In this document: positions 25,901 to 37,652 of the stretch, piece after piece
Layout: each line of letters begins with the position of its first letter
Position numbering within the stretch: position 1 is the stretch's first letter
Assembly: GCA_026545765.1 (NCBI GenBank)
Contig: JAIFAC010000185.1
Location: forward strand, 62,001 to 126,000
Origin: Plantago major
Lineage: Eukaryota; Streptophyta; Magnoliopsida; Lamiales; Plantaginaceae
DNA: 64,000 bases
Reading direction: 5' to 3'
Program-made: the position numbers and the translations under genes
Notes under the pieces: generated by a model
What the model was told of the DNA's origin: nothing
The model's input: the letters and a program-made list of their open reading frames with translations, nothing else
The model's database searches: none

Positions 25901-27756
25901 AATTCGTGTTTCCTTGCCTCCAGATCCCCAAGCTCTTCTTCGCTATCACTACAGATCAGTGCCTCCCCACCATGTCGATCATAGTAAATACGTCTTCTCC
26001 CTGCAACTGACTGGTCATCACCCATTCTCTGATTCCTGTGCTGTGAAGAAAATTTGAGAAAATAATAGACGATAAATTCAAAACCAAACAAGAAGTAATA
26101 ATAAGGTACATGATCTTATCAGCAAAATAGTTTCTCTTAGGCTTCATTTGGTTTGAGAGAAAATGGGGGAAAAGAAAAAAAAATAGGGGAAAATAAGATT
26201 TTTCCTGGAAAATGTGAGGGAAAAACAACTTTCCTTATTATGTGGAGATAGATGTATTTTATATAGATTTTCATGAATTTTTCAGGATTTCCTGAGAACT
26301 ACCAAATGGTGGAAAACAACATTTTCCCCTTTTTGTTTTCTTTTCCCCCATTTTCCCTCAAACCAAATGAAGCCTTAAAAAATTATATGTTTCATAAAAT
26401 TCAATTTCAATTTCAATTTTCAACCCAAAATGTGTGATTCTATTCAATGTTGTCAACTTCGAAATGAGGAAATAGATCGTGCCCAATGGCGATGGGTATA
26501 TAGAAAGAGAAATGAATTCAGAGGGAATAATTGTGCCCTATGGCGATGAGTATATAAACAGAGAGATCCCAAAAGGTACTAAAGAACATATCAAATAGCT
26601 AAACAATCATCAATACTATTATCTTAAGAAAACTCTATTAGGTAGTTATTACTACCAAAGGAGAAGAGAAGTAACATCGGGGGGGGGGGGTTCTACCAAA
26701 CAGTTTCTCTTAAAGACTAACCATACCATAACAAATTGTTATGGTCGCGCATAACCGTGCGGCATGATCTTATGTGCACGAACTGTTTTCATTGCAAAAA
26801 TTCAAAACTCGAGATTAAAAAGTTATCACTCGGATACCCACGTGTCAATGATACTAGTAAAGTAAAAAATAAGATTATGAAGTGGCGAAAGACAAAAGAT
26901 GATTGATCAAAGGAACACAAACAAGATTTAATACCTATCCAAGAAAATCCAAGTAGTGTACGGAGGCATCTTCTGGACAGGTGGAAGTTTGGCAGTTGAT
27001 TCGAACACAACTTCACCACTGTTAACAACATCTCGTTCTGAAGAATTTGGAATGAACCCGCTAAACTTGCAAACAGGATTTTCCATTCTCAAAGAAAGGA
27101 AATTCACTGAAGCATCACTTGTAACAGTGATATCAGTCCTTGACGCTGCCAATATTTCTAACTCAGAACTATAAGCTTGTATTGTCTTCGAATTTTTCTC
27201 AAGCTTTTCCTGAACAAAATATCAAGTCCATTACCATCTTCTACAGACAAGTAATAAATGGAACAATTTTTTACATAATAGTTTCTGAACAAATCAATAA
27301 AGACAGTCCCAGATATTCATCAGTACTCAAGCATCTTCGTATCATAATTACCAGACTCTATCCTGAATAGGACAACCACATAAATATCTAGATATCAAAT
27401 GCAGAGTCAGGAATTTAACTACTCAAAATTTTTAACTCACCTGTGAATTAGGAGAAGCAATCAGACTCTAAAGCATAAACTTGCTATTGGTTTTTACCTA
27501 AATAAACGAACTCACATATTTTGTCTAAAAATGGAGATAGATAACCAGATAGCAAAAATAATCAAATGGAATAAAGTGTATATCCCCTGAGGAAATATTC
27601 AACACAGATGCTATAACATGGAGGAGATGCACATATTCTACCCTCAATAAATATCTACGAAGATGCTATGGTTTATGAAATTACTCTGATGGAATCAGCT
27701 CTTTCCGATTGAATCTGGCGCTTCAGCTGAATAAGCTTATAGCTGAATTCTGCCAT
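16937..27756 (-). CDS. SWN: Histone H3K27 methyltransferase, E(z) homologue of SWINGER (EZA1) type
   Basis: Seventeen coding exons: 27756-27685, 27209-26935, 26035-25874, 24834-24750, 24606-24406, 23037-22990, 22872-22801, 22023-21930, 21835-21418, 20883-20730, 19635-19415, 18924-18793, 18284-18197, 18116-18069, 17995-17867, 17277-17200, 17128-16937. Phases all fit, giving 822 residues. Landmarks: [15 protein letters not shown] (about 105-120), the acidic [23 protein letters not shown] and FDCRLHGC (about 250-275), a SANT-like [19 protein letters not shown] (about 457-475), the Cys-rich CXC domain (about 575-672) and the SET domain (about 675-790) with [16 protein letters not shown] and [15 protein letters not shown]. 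It is the catalytic subunit of plant PRC2, acting in the nucleus. The C-terminus (GPDQAP, ending KKHQSG) favours SWN over CLF. The intron after 17867 uses a GC donor. No frame break was found. Confidence 0.95.
18389..18431. repeat. T-run, GT-run and G-run in SWN intron
   Basis: A T tract, then (GT)n, then an uninterrupted run of about 16 G, all within the intron between coding exons 12 and 13. Confidence 0.85.
23120..23370. mobile_element. Stowaway-like MITE in SWN intron
   Basis: Left terminus CTCCCTCCCTCCC and right terminus GGTGGAGGGAG are inverted copies. Both are flanked by TA (23118-23119 and 23371-23372), the Stowaway/mariner target. 251 bp, in the intron between coding exons 5 and 6. 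Confidence 0.75.
24009..24180. mobile_element. Possible small TIR element in SWN intron
   Basis: GGTGTTTGGTTTT near 24009 is mirrored by ACCAAACAC near 24170. Roughly 170 bp. The termini are short and no clear target duplication was seen, so this is tentative. Confidence 0.4.
26140..26374. mobile_element. Tourist-like MITE (PIF/Harbinger type) in SWN intron
   Basis: GGCTTCATTTGGTTTGAG at the left is matched by its exact reverse complement at the right. Flanking TTA trinucleotides (26137-26139, 26375-26377) are the expected PIF/Harbinger target duplication. 235 bp, in the intron between coding exons 2 and 3; the inverted arms extend about 35 bp. Confidence 0.8.
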
Positions 27757-28600
27757 TGCATCACTCCCCTGATCCTTGTGATGTATCTATCCAATCAAAC
27801 ACAAAAGTAAAAACTCTTAAAACCACCATATCGTCCCATAGTTACGAAATTCGTTACGAAATTACCAATAAAAAGCAGGTACCGGAAAAAACACAGAGTT
27901 GACACAATACAGACACTTTTACCCAAGGATTCCACAGACTACAATAAGATAACACAGATTTGTTCCTTTATTTATATATTTATATAACTGATATGAATCA
28001 TGAGTTCATGATCATGTGAATGTTTATGAATCCACGATAATTGCCGTGGTGATCTATTGATGCATAAATAGAGTTACAAAGTGAGAATACAAAAGATATA
28101 TTCAAATCCTAACTACATGGATTACAACAGATATGATTTATAGGAAACTCCTGATAAGAACTATACTGCCATATCGTGTTCATGTTTATCCTTATCTTTT
28201 ACAGATCATACAGAGAGTGATATGAGAAATAGTCCTAAATTATTCCCACCTACAACTCCTTTAGGTAATTCACTTTACCAATCCTTCACATATGCAACAC
28301 GGCCGAATTTTCAGATGAACTAGCAGTAAAGCGACTGCGTAGGATCGATCAGTGATGGAAAAATAATGAAAGCGAACAAGTGTGAAAGTGAGAAGCAGAC
28401 TTGCAGTGAATTTCGTGGAAGATGAAGTGAAGACGTGTAGAGTACAGTACTGTGCAATTTGATTTTTGTGAGAAAGGGGAAAGTGAAATGATCAATAGTC
28501 GACTGCAAAATGGAGGGAGCCTTACGTGGCGGAGTATCAAAGACAGCGTGACTTTCACGCCCTGACTTTTAGGTGTATCGTCGATTATGAATCTATACAT
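27757..28600 (-). promoter_or_regulatory. Presumed 5' UTR, leader intron and promoter of SWN
   Basis: Upstream of the ATG the minus strand has an acceptor (GGATCAG|GGGAG at 27768) and, about 510 bp further up, a donor-like ATTG|GTAAAG at 28279. This suggests a non-coding first exon at roughly 28279-28500 and a 5' UTR intron. The frame upstream of the chosen ATG could run in from 27768, so a short upstream coding exon cannot be excluded. The exon assignment is inferred from splice motifs only. Confidence 0.4.
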
Positions 28601-28720
28601 ATATTCATCATGTTAGACGTGACATTATAGAACATTCCTATTGGTCAGTTTTTTTTTATTTTAATTGGTTGTTAGAATTTTAAATTTAAAGATGTCATTG
28701 CGAACATTTTAATGTAGCGC

Positions 28721-28910
28721 ACTATATAAGCGCTCGTTTTTTCAATCAAAATTCATCGAATCAATCAGTAGATAAAATATAACCAAGTTATGACCGAATC
28801 GAATCGAATGGAATCGAATCGAATGAAGCTTTTCAAGATAACAGAGCCTAACTCCCATGATTTATTTTTAGCTTGTGTTTGCAAATGCTTAAAAAAGTGT
28901 TTTTGTGCTT
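28721..28910 (+). other. Orphan TATA box and short ORF, possibly a truncated first exon
   Basis: CTATATAAGCGC at about 28721 is followed about 70 bp later by an ATG (28790). Its frame starts MTESNRMESNRMKLF, built on a repeated GAATCGAATCGAATG. The frame enters the TIR element at about 28869 and stops after about 42 codons. It is divergent from SWN, so the two could share an upstream region. I do not recognise the peptide. Confidence 0.25.
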
Positions 28911-29213
28911 TTAAAGTAATAAAATCAGTTTTTTAGTGTTTTATATTACAACTTCAGAACTTCTCCTAAAAAGCAGAATCATAGAAGGTAAGAACCCGAT
29001 AGCTGCTTCTATCTACTTTAAGCACGTAGTAGCTTTTTTTCCAATTAAAAATAACTAATTAAATTAATTTTTGCAAACACTAGAACTTCTGCTTTTACAA
29101 TTTTAAGCTGCTTTTTATATGATATATCAAACACTACTGACTTTTACTTAAAATCAACTTTTAGTAAAAGCAGACAAAAAAGCACAAGTAAAAGCATTTG
29201 CAAACACACACTT
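28869..29213. mobile_element. TIR element (hAT-like MITE)
   Basis: GTGTTTGCAAATGCTT near the left end is matched by AAGCATTTGCAAACAC near the right end as an inverted repeat. About 345 bp, non-coding, rich in AAAAGCA/TGCTTTT motifs. The exact ends and target duplication are uncertain. Confidence 0.6.
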
Positions 29214-29459
29214 AGTAAGTTAAATCCATATATAATTTTTATTTAATCTCATATATATTTATTTGCAAAACTCCGAAAAATATTTTGAACATATATATAG
29301 ATTCACCGCGACAAGACGAATTCATAGACACCAAACTTGAATATTTTATTAATTAATTAAATTATTTTTATATTAAATTAAAAATTATGTAGGTTTATTA
29401 AATAATATAAATTGAACTAATAAAATTTTAAAAATCGAGCATTTATCATATACTTAATA

Positions 29460-29681
29460 CTCCCTCCATTTATCAAAGAAATTAATATTTATTTAGGTAT
29501 CCAATACAAATGGACACTTTAAAAATTAGCAATAAATTAACGTATTGTATTAAATAAAAACCATCATCTTATCAGCATTTACGTGAATTCTCACACGTTT
29601 TCTACTTTTTACTCATTATTTATTCAAATATTACCTTCTATTTTATATACGCACTATATGGAACATTTTAAATATAAATTT

Positions 29682-29683
<2 letters not shown>
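29460..29683. mobile_element. Stowaway-like terminus, truncated
   Basis: CTCCCTCCATTTATC at 29460 has the Stowaway end sequence and is preceded by TA. No matching right terminus exists before the AT microsatellite at 29684. Confidence 0.4.

Positions 29684-29743
<60 letters not shown>
29684..29743. repeat. (AT)n microsatellite
   Basis: About 30 uninterrupted AT dinucleotides. Confidence 0.95.
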
Positions 29744-29746
<3 letters not shown>

Positions 29747-30266
29747 GTTTTTATGATTGAAAATTAACTTTATTAGATTATTAATGTATTATTTTAAGAA
29801 TAAAATAAGTAAAGTCAAGAAAGATCTTTAAGTGTCAGATAGCCAATCGTGGCAACATCTTGGTCATTACCGATCTTAGTATCATATAAGCTAATTTTGA
29901 TGCTACTATTGAGTACGTAGTTTACATAGGTGGTATTGTGTTGATGCTAGGATCAACGGACCAATGTTATTGTCAAGGCCAAACTTTGTGTCTTATGATT
30001 TTTTCTAGAAGGTGCGGAACGTTTAACTGACAAATTAGCAACTGAATTGTTTCGAAATTCTGAGTGGCAACATGTAGTAATTAATTAAAGTGAATTTCTC
30101 TTTGGTGATTAAATCTCTTAAGTCTGCATATTATAGATTTGCGACTTTTTTATATTATAGAAGAAACCGAGGCATTTAATGTAGAATTTTATCCATTAGT
30201 AGTCGTTATGCTCTAATTTTATTTTTAATTTTTTTCATGATCAGTCTTTCGAACTAATTACATACT

Positions 30267-30515
30267 CCCTCCGTCCAGCTTGCTTTATCGCTTGACTTTT
30301 TCTGGTCAACATCGTTCAATTTTGAGTTTGATTTACTCACATATGATACTTCTAATAGATTTTTGAAAATATATAATAGAAATTTAAAATGTAATATTTA
30401 ATAATATGAATTTTTGAATTTTTTACCAACATTATTTATGAGTAATTCGCAGACGAAGTTTGTATGCGTTGACCAGAAAAAGTCAAACGGATAAATGAAA
30501 CTGTGACGGAGATAG
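30267..30515. mobile_element. Stowaway-like MITE
   Basis: The left terminus CTCCCTCCGTCC and right terminus GACGGAGATAG are near-inverted copies. Inside them TGACTTTTTCTGGTCAAC and GTTGACCAGAAAAAGTCA are a perfect inverted pair. TA flanks both ends. 249 bp. Confidence 0.8.
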
Positions 30516-30689
30516 TATTTGATTTCAAACAAAACCTAAATGTTGAAATGTTTCCTATATTCTCAACTGTTACTTTTAGTTGTGAAATGCGACTCATGAT
30601 TGTAAGCTTTATTTATTTGATATGCATGCATAGTTCTTGCTTGGAATTGGTTACATTTGAAAACTCCTGAAGGAGAACAAATCGTCTAA

Positions 30690-31510
30690 GGCTTTGTTTA
30701 GTAAAACTAGCTGGTAGATGGTAATCTAGCTGGTAGTTGATTAGGTAACTGATAAGCTAGATGATTAGGGAGCTGATTAACTAGCTGAGAAGCTAGCTGA
30801 TTTTAAATGTAGGTATTTAGCAAATTAGTTGATAAGCTAGCTGGTATTTTGTAAAATAACATAAAAGTGCATTACTCTTATTTTTGTTTTCTTTAACTTT
30901 TCTCATCGTATTATTAGTCTATACTTTTTTAAATAATAGTACATCACATTTTATCCAATTATTCTAATATATATTCAATGTATTTACATCGCCACTTTAA
31001 TAACATCATCAAAATTATCAGAAGTTGAAAGAAATATTCGTTGAGCATTTTAACTTAGTAATAAAAAAATTAGTAATTGATGTGTATTACATGTATGCAT
31101 TTTAAAGAGATGCGGATGCATTAATCCTTATGCTATTTGCAAACAAGTACACAAAATGTATAACAAATGATCCAACAATATAAAATATAAGTCGAGAATT
31201 CTAATGACCTTCCATGTGGTCTACAAATAATATGGCATTAAAGATGGAACAGGAGTAAATAATAAAAACGGGTAGTTTTTCCTTCTTTTTTTCAGGGATA
31301 TTTTCGGAATGAAAAAGATAAGAAGGAGCTTATTTTTTTAAAAAAAGCTAACTTGGGTAGCTTCTTAACCAGCTAGCTTCTCAACTAGCTAGCCAGCTTT
31401 TCAACTAGTCAAATTAATCGATTAAAAAGATGCGTGTTCACGTAACGAGCTTTTTATTAGTCACTGGTAAAAAAAAGCTCATGGAACTGAAAAGCTAGTG
31501 GTCAGAGCCT
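30690..31510. mobile_element. Inverted-repeat element with AGCTAGCTGG motifs
   Basis: The left third is full of CTAGCTGGTA/AAGCTAGCTGA motifs; the right third has the complementary CCAGCTAGCTTCTCAACTAG. The ends (AGGCTTTG... and ...CAGAGCCT) are only roughly inverted. About 820 bp, non-coding. Probably a diverged non-autonomous DNA transposon. Confidence 0.4.
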
Positions 31511-31761
31511 AAATCGAATAACCGTTTACAGTCTCAAGATCAGACTCCACAAGATGGAATAAATTTGAATGAGTGGAAGGTTCAAAACTATACTATTCTG
31601 AAAATATATGATAAATTTATTAGTTGTTTACCCAATAGGTACTCAGTTCATAAAACTGTTCTATCATCCGTGCATACAATAACATCTTCACATTTACTTC
31701 AATGGATGTCAAATAGACAAGGAAGTCAATAAACGAAAAGATCCTTATTGCTTTAAGATAG

Positions 31762-32640
31762 GTGGCTAAAATGATCACAAGATTGGCTCACTCTTGCCCA
31801 ACGAAGGACAAACTCCAAAAATTTGCCCAACGTTGCATATATGACACTAAACACGGAATTGACAACATGATCAATGATCTCGGGTTCGTTTCTTTAAACC
31901 TATACACTCAATTTTATGTATCTTTCACATATTTTGTTTCAAACAAATTCTTCGTTATACATCATTTAGTATCCATTAGAATTATAGATACTCGACGGTA
32001 AATAATTTATTTTATTATTATGGTAAGGCCAAACCAATGATGCTGGTGTGAAAACTACTACTGCGACATTGATCAAAGCTATGGTGGAAGAGTAATATTA
32101 ATATGCAAAAGTATACAAGATGGCCAGAGATCGCATCTCCTTTGATAATGTTCGTGAGGTAGGTCTTCAATTATTGCAAGACGCCAGGGGATGGGCGAAC
32201 TTACAATTTGTTTACTGTATCAGAAGTCACTTCTATAGTAGAGGGTGATGTCGATAACTTACATGCAAAAAATCATATTATAGTTGATCAAGTGAGGAAT
32301 GGGGACTTGAAGCACATAACTGAGTTTCTTCGATGCTACCTTATTTTTCAATATCCACTACTTTTCGTCCATGGAGAAGACGGATGGTATATCGATATTC
32401 AGATAAGTATTGTGAGTAAGATGTCAAATATTATTCTAAGGGAGTTCTTAGCTGTCCGGATACAAGATAGGGAGAATGAAGGTCATCAACTCATACTTAG
32501 CAGGACGTCATTATTACAATCATTATTGATTATAGATGAGATATTATATTTGGAGGACTTTATTCTCCGTTTTGAGAGCTAGAAGAGATACAGTTCTCCC
32601 AATGGATTCCTTAGGTATCATAACATTGATGCTTCCGAGG
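31762..32640 (+). pseudogene. Helitron Rep/helicase N-terminal part
   Basis: Contains IYDT near 31840, MARDR near 32125, VSEVTSIVEGDVDN near 32215 and a QYPLLFVHGEDG block near 32350. These are in the order and spacing of the Helitron_like_N region of plant Helitron proteins. Frames are broken, and AT-rich intron-like gaps (31890-32030) separate the blocks. The intact protein would initiate rolling-circle replication. Confidence 0.75.
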
Positions 32641-32689
32641 GTGTGAACTGCTTAATCAAGATTTGATATACCATTGAAGATCCATTTAG

Positions 32690-33317
32690 ACTCGGTATGC
32701 AGTAAGATTAAGCATGATTCTGATGCAACATGTCTACTCAAGAAACGAAGGTTATTATATGGGACGGGGCTACAGTGACCAATATGCATTGTTTTGAAGC
32801 GCTTGATAGGAGTTTGGGGGATTTTATTTATCGGCCAGCCACACCATTCGGGGGTTTGGTTATTGTATTTGGTGGAGACTTTAGACAAATATCGCCAGTG
32901 GTTGCGGGAAGGTCTAGATATGACATTCTTGATGCAACAATATGCTCATCCAAAATTTGGGATTCGTGTGAGGTCCTCAGACTCACAAAGAACATGCGAC
33001 TGCAAGTAACTAAATGTTTGTTTCACTTATGGTAATTTTGATTTGAGTAATTTGTATATTTGTTTATATTATGTAAAGTGTGTTTTGTGTTTTTTAAGCT
33101 GGTACGTTAACAACTGAGATTCATGAGACGAGAGAATTTGCAAAGTGGATACTTCGGGTTGGTGATGGAGTTGTTAATGGTGATAATGACAATGATGTTA
33201 ATATCAAGATGCCAGAGGACATTCTTTTTTAAGAAGTGAGTGATCATATTCCTACCATTGTCCAAAGAACATATCCGTCCTTACTTGAGCAGTAAGATTA
33301 TGTCTGATTCTGATGTA
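32690..33317 (+). pseudogene. Helitron Pif1-like helicase segment, copy 1
   Basis: 32730-33000 reads IIWDGATVTNMHCFEALDRS, VIVFGGDFRQISPVV and CEVLRLTKNMRL, Pif1 helicase motifs II and III as found in Helitrons. It is followed by a probable intron (33005-33100) and EFAKWILRVGDG, then a block ending PTIVQRTYPSLLEQ. It then jumps back to the sequence that precedes the helicase motif (33297-33317), where copy 2 begins. Confidence 0.8.
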
Positions 33318-33322
33318 ACATG
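33318..33322 (+). other. Target-site duplication ACATG, left copy
   Basis: ACATG stands directly before the 5' LTR and again directly after the 3' LTR (55784-55788). The unduplicated site is readable in helicase copy 1 (GCAACATGTCTACTC near 32727). Confidence 0.9.
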
Positions 33323-34888
33323 TGTTAGGAAATTTGTTAGATATTTTGTTAGAAATATCGATTTAGATTTTGATCAGCAACATGATGACTTATCTTAGTC
33401 TCAGAAAGGTGATTAGTACTCTTGGTTCACTTGAACATTGTAAAAGAGGAAACCCACTAAGTATGATAGTCTAGCTAATCTTGTATAGGATGTTAGGTTT
33501 CAAAATGTAATTTTTATTTTATGAAGAGAAGACCAAGAAGAAGACATCCAAGCAGAACAAGTTCAACGACATTGAAGATTTGAAGAAACTGCACAAGATT
33601 ACTGAAATAGTTTTGCAGATACCTTGGTCAGATATCTTGAAGACACGAATAGTTTTAAACAAGTCGTCACAAGAGATATCGAGAACTAGAAGGTTTTCAA
33701 AACCGTGAAAGTGCCCATGATATCTACTCTCGATACTCGAGCCTTAACCACATTTCTCGAAAAGAAATATATTGCAATAAAGTTGTTTCAATAAAGTGGT
33801 ATCTCAAGATTAAAGATAAGGACGCAAAGAATCGATAATACTAGTCTCGACATCGAGTATAGTTCATTGGCACTACAGACAAAAAGTACAAGACAATGCA
33901 TTTAATACACGGACAGAGATGTCCTAATAAAAGCAACGGTACCTTCAAGAAGAAGACAAACCCATCAAGAAGATTATACACGATATCAATAGTTTAAATT
34001 TGAGCCTAACGGATACTATTCAACGGCATTCAAATTCATCTATAAATATCAATACTTAGACTACTTGAGAAGACACCTTGAACTCCATAAACACGTCAAC
34101 AACATATTCTCTCAAGCAAACTACTTATCCTCAAAGCTTTCATGCACCAAAGCTCCCGATCTTAAGTAGCACTAAAGTTCTAAGTGTCCCGATCCTAAAC
34201 AAGCATCGCTATCCGTGAAAGAGTCAATTGAAAGATCAAGTATCCGAGATTCATTCTCTTGAACATTTATCTAAGACTTGGTCAAGAAAAGAACAAGATA
34301 CCATACATTGAAAAGTGTATTAAGTATACTTGATTCACGAGCTATCGATTAATCAAAAGTTATTAAAGAAGCTCATCGACAACTCAAACCAAAACCAACA
34401 CCATCACCGGCGTGGAGTATGTGAAGTACTTAGTTTGAGAAACTAAGGAATAACTCCAAGGTTATTGAGCAGAAGTACTTAGCTTGGGAAGCTAGGAATA
34501 GCTCAAAAGGTTTCTCAGTACAGAAGTACTGGGTCAGGAAAGCCGGGAACATTTGGTCAGAACCATTTGTTTAAGAAATCTTAGAATAGGATTTTGTAAG
34601 GTGACCTCAATTATCTATTCTAGTGAATTCTAGGTCTTTCGAAGACCAAGTGGATTAGTTGGAGGATTACGCCACCTCCAGATACCACTATACTTGCGTG
34701 TTATTTACTTCTCAGACTTACTTTTCACCAACACACACACTGCTTCGCACTTATCTATCTTAAGTCTTCCAAGCTCGATCTAAGTATCGATATCTACACG
34801 TATATCGAGAAATAGTTTTATCGACAAAAGTTTTAAAAGACTATTCACCCCCCTCTAGTCTTTCACTTTGCCGTTATCCTGACCAACA
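33323..34888 (+). repeat. 5' LTR
   Basis: 1566 bp, TGTTAGGA...GACCAACA. It matches 54192-55783 along its whole length. The likely core promoter is CTATAAATAT at about 34040. Differences from the 3' LTR cluster at CTG/CAG sites. Confidence 0.95.
34040..34049 (+). promoter_or_regulatory. TATA box in 5' LTR
   Basis: CTATAAATAT, conserved at 54900-54909 in the 3' LTR. It would start the genomic RNA about 30 bp downstream, leaving about 0.8 kb of R-U5 sequence. Confidence 0.55.
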
Positions 34889-34890
34889 AG

Positions 34891-34903
34891 TGGTATCGAG
34901 CAG
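34891..34903 (+). other. Primer-binding site, initiator Met-tRNA type
   Basis: TGGTATCGAGCAG, two bases after the LTR. It is one base shorter than the usual TGGTATCAGAGCAG: the CAG is reduced to CG. Confidence 0.75.
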
Positions 34904-35002
34904 AGGTTCACAAGCCTTCAGACCAACCTAGATCCCCAGATAGGTGAAGGAACTTTGTCCATTTACGAGGACTATTTAATTTGTGTGTTAAATGTGCAGA
35001 AT

Positions 35003-35959
35003 GTCTCGAGTGATGCACCCATTCTCAAACCAGAGAACTACGAGAAATGGAAAATAACATGATGCTCCACCTTGAAGCCATAAGTGACGAAATGATCAAG
35101 TAATAAAAAATGGCCCAATAGTCATTCAACAACTTAAACAAGTCATGGAGGTTTCTAATGGTAGAGACAGAGATCAAAGCGAAGGATCTTCACAAACCGA
35201 TGCGCCAACAAGTGGGAGATCTACTAGTCAAGTTATTTACGAACCAAAGCTGAGAACTCGACATCTAAGATGCCAAGAGAAATCGTCCGATGGTCAAGCT
35301 CGTAATATCATCATCGATCTACACTGAAAGCACACAGGTAAACTGTGGGTGCTAAATGGCGAAATTTCCGCAACCGATTGAAGAAATCAGTTTAACCGAG
35401 AAAACCAAAGAAAACAAGTTCGAAGTTCTCAAGTTGAAATTTCAAAATTTCAAACAAGGACCCACCAAACTCGAAGAACTAGATTTCAGATTCACCACTC
35501 TCATGAGTGATATGGCAAGACTTGGGAAAGCAACAGATACTCTCAATGTAAAAGATTAAGACTATTGTCAAGTCTTAACCACAACCGGAGCATACTAAAT
35601 TCTTTTATTTCAATCAAGGTATGCCGAATATCACTCCAGTGGAACTCTTCTCACATCTTGCTACGGTTGATTATGAGACAACACAAAGAGAACAAACAAC
35701 TGAAAAGTTGCAGAATATTGCTCTAGTTGCTCAAGGAACTTCTGAAAAGAAGAAAAGCAAGGAAGAGACTGAGGATGCTCTTGCTGCAAAGCAAATGAGC
35801 AAATATGTCAGTCGAGAAATTGAGAGAAGAAAAGCCAAAGAGAAGCTGAAAAAGCATCTAGGCTCAAACTATCACCAATACAAAAATATGCAAAGCTCAC
35901 TGAACAAGCCAGCTCAGAAAGCATCATGTACTGAGGAAGTAGAAATTGGAAACGATATT
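35003..35959 (+). pseudogene. copia gag, first part
   Basis: Starts after a short leader. The N-terminal region around KPENYEKW and HLEAISDEMI and the block FEVLKLKFQNFKQG...LDFRFTTLMSDMARLG are typical of the copia Gag (UBN2) domain. 35621-35959 is a clean Lys/Glu-rich frame that ends at EIGNDI, exactly where the CCHC zinc knuckle should begin. There an unrelated sequence takes over. Together with 41754-43075 it makes up gag. Confidence 0.8.
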
Positions 35960-37652
35960 GTTGAGGGGTAAACCTCGAACACCAACTCTACTACTGCGAG
36001 TAACCTAATCTAAAATCCACCTCCAACTTGAAGTCCGAGAGAAAGCCTGTCCGAGCAAGAGTACCTAAAAGGACTAAGTGGGGGGGGGGGGGGTTAGAAT
36101 GGGTCACCCGGATTGCCTAAGTCAATCCGGAAGGAGGCTTTACTCAAAGGAGAGATGGTAGCTCTCAATGCAATAGTAATGGGAAAGGTATTATGTCCCA
36201 GAAGACTTAGGGATAGTTGCTTTGATATTGCTTACCTTAAGGTCTTGGACCTTGTGCTATATTTATAGTTATCATGTACTTATGAAGAGGTTCATAAGAT
36301 GATGCCAAGTGTATGATTCAGATTTGGACACCAATGCTCCCTTTGGCCCATAGCCCAATAGTGAACAGTAGTCCAATACCGAAAAGTGGGCTTCGAGGGT
36401 AGTTTGACCTTTTCCTCCGAGAGTACTGCTCCACCCGTTGTCCAGTTAGTCCTCTGATGATCCGCTCGCTGGTTGATCTCGCCTGGTAACTCTCGATGTC
36501 CGAGCCAAGAGTCTCACCAAGTATCTCATCGTTCTGCTATATACGCTTGGTCTTAATGTAATGGTGGCGCCCGAGATTCTCTGCATTTCCGTTAGTATCT
36601 CTCAGATCGACATGGTCGTTTAAGTCCTTTCCTTAGCCACGGACTAGTCGGGATGTAGTGACTTCAAAGATATCGGTCGATTCACTTTGGTCGGACCATG
36701 TGAGGTCGAACCAAGATCGAATTGGCTAGTTAAGCGTGATGCGCTTTTAGACACGCCTATGGCGCTTAACGGATCGACACATTCAGACAACATATGTCCC
36801 CCGCCCAAGTATCTTAGTAGAAGATGGTTGGTGACTATGAGGGATCAACAGGTTCGTGGAGCGTGTCCGAATCGTTAGTTAAAAGAAAAGGAAGAAATCC
36901 TTTTTGTCGGGATCCGTCTGTGTCTCAAGGATTCAATATATCTCTTCCCCTTTTCCGCCAACAACCGAGATATCACATAACTGGACCGAGAGGAAAAGGT
37001 ATTGTATCCAGATATATGGGTCCGAGTACGGTTAGGATCGACGAGCCCTTCGAAGTCAGTCTGGACCGATTGTTGAATCGTCCTCCGTAGCCCAAGAGGC
37101 CCAATAGGTTGTCCGCTCGCCCACGGGAAAGATCCCAGTAAAGGGACGTGACTGGATCGTGACGACATCAACGATTGGGGTTCCCATCCGATTGATGTGA
37201 CGCGTTCAAGCATTAAATGCGACGCATCGACACCATCCACTCGCTAAGCGGCACAACCTCGATTGAGAGGACCAACGGCCGATTCAAATCTGCGATGTGA
37301 CTTCGCTATCCCAAATTGCCCTTATAAATAGTCACCCATCACCACTTTCACACTTTTAGCAATCTAGAAACTCGAGCAATCGCAGCAATCCGAAGGCTTG
37401 AAGACACATCCGAGCAAGCAAGAGTCGCAAGATTTGAAAGTTTCTTCTTCAATCTGCATTCTGAGAAGCAAAAGCGCTTAGTCGTCTGCTCAACTTATCA
37501 AATCAACTTTATCACGTATATCTTCACTTTTGCTAAGTTGTCTTCCTTTCACGATGTGCTTACTTCGTGCTCATATGTTTTTGCCCGCCGGATATGAAAT
37601 TGTCGAGTCTTTTTGCCGATGTTGCGGTGATAGCTTTTAGCAACGCTCTTAG

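Noticed and set aside
16937-27756. Assignment as CURLY LEAF or MEDEA instead of SWINGER
   Set aside because: The C-terminus after the SET domain, the GPDQAP motif and the KKHQSG end are SWN-like; CLF has a different tail. A phylogeny would settle it.
31970-32000. GATACTCGACGG resembling a Helitron end
   Set aside because: No CTAG follows at the right distance and it lies inside the Helitron gene region; probably chance.
36687-37240. Overlapping frames on both strands in the gag insert
   Set aside because: Lie in the leader before the TATA box; mutually overlapping, no recognisable domain, due to low stop density in GC-richer DNA.
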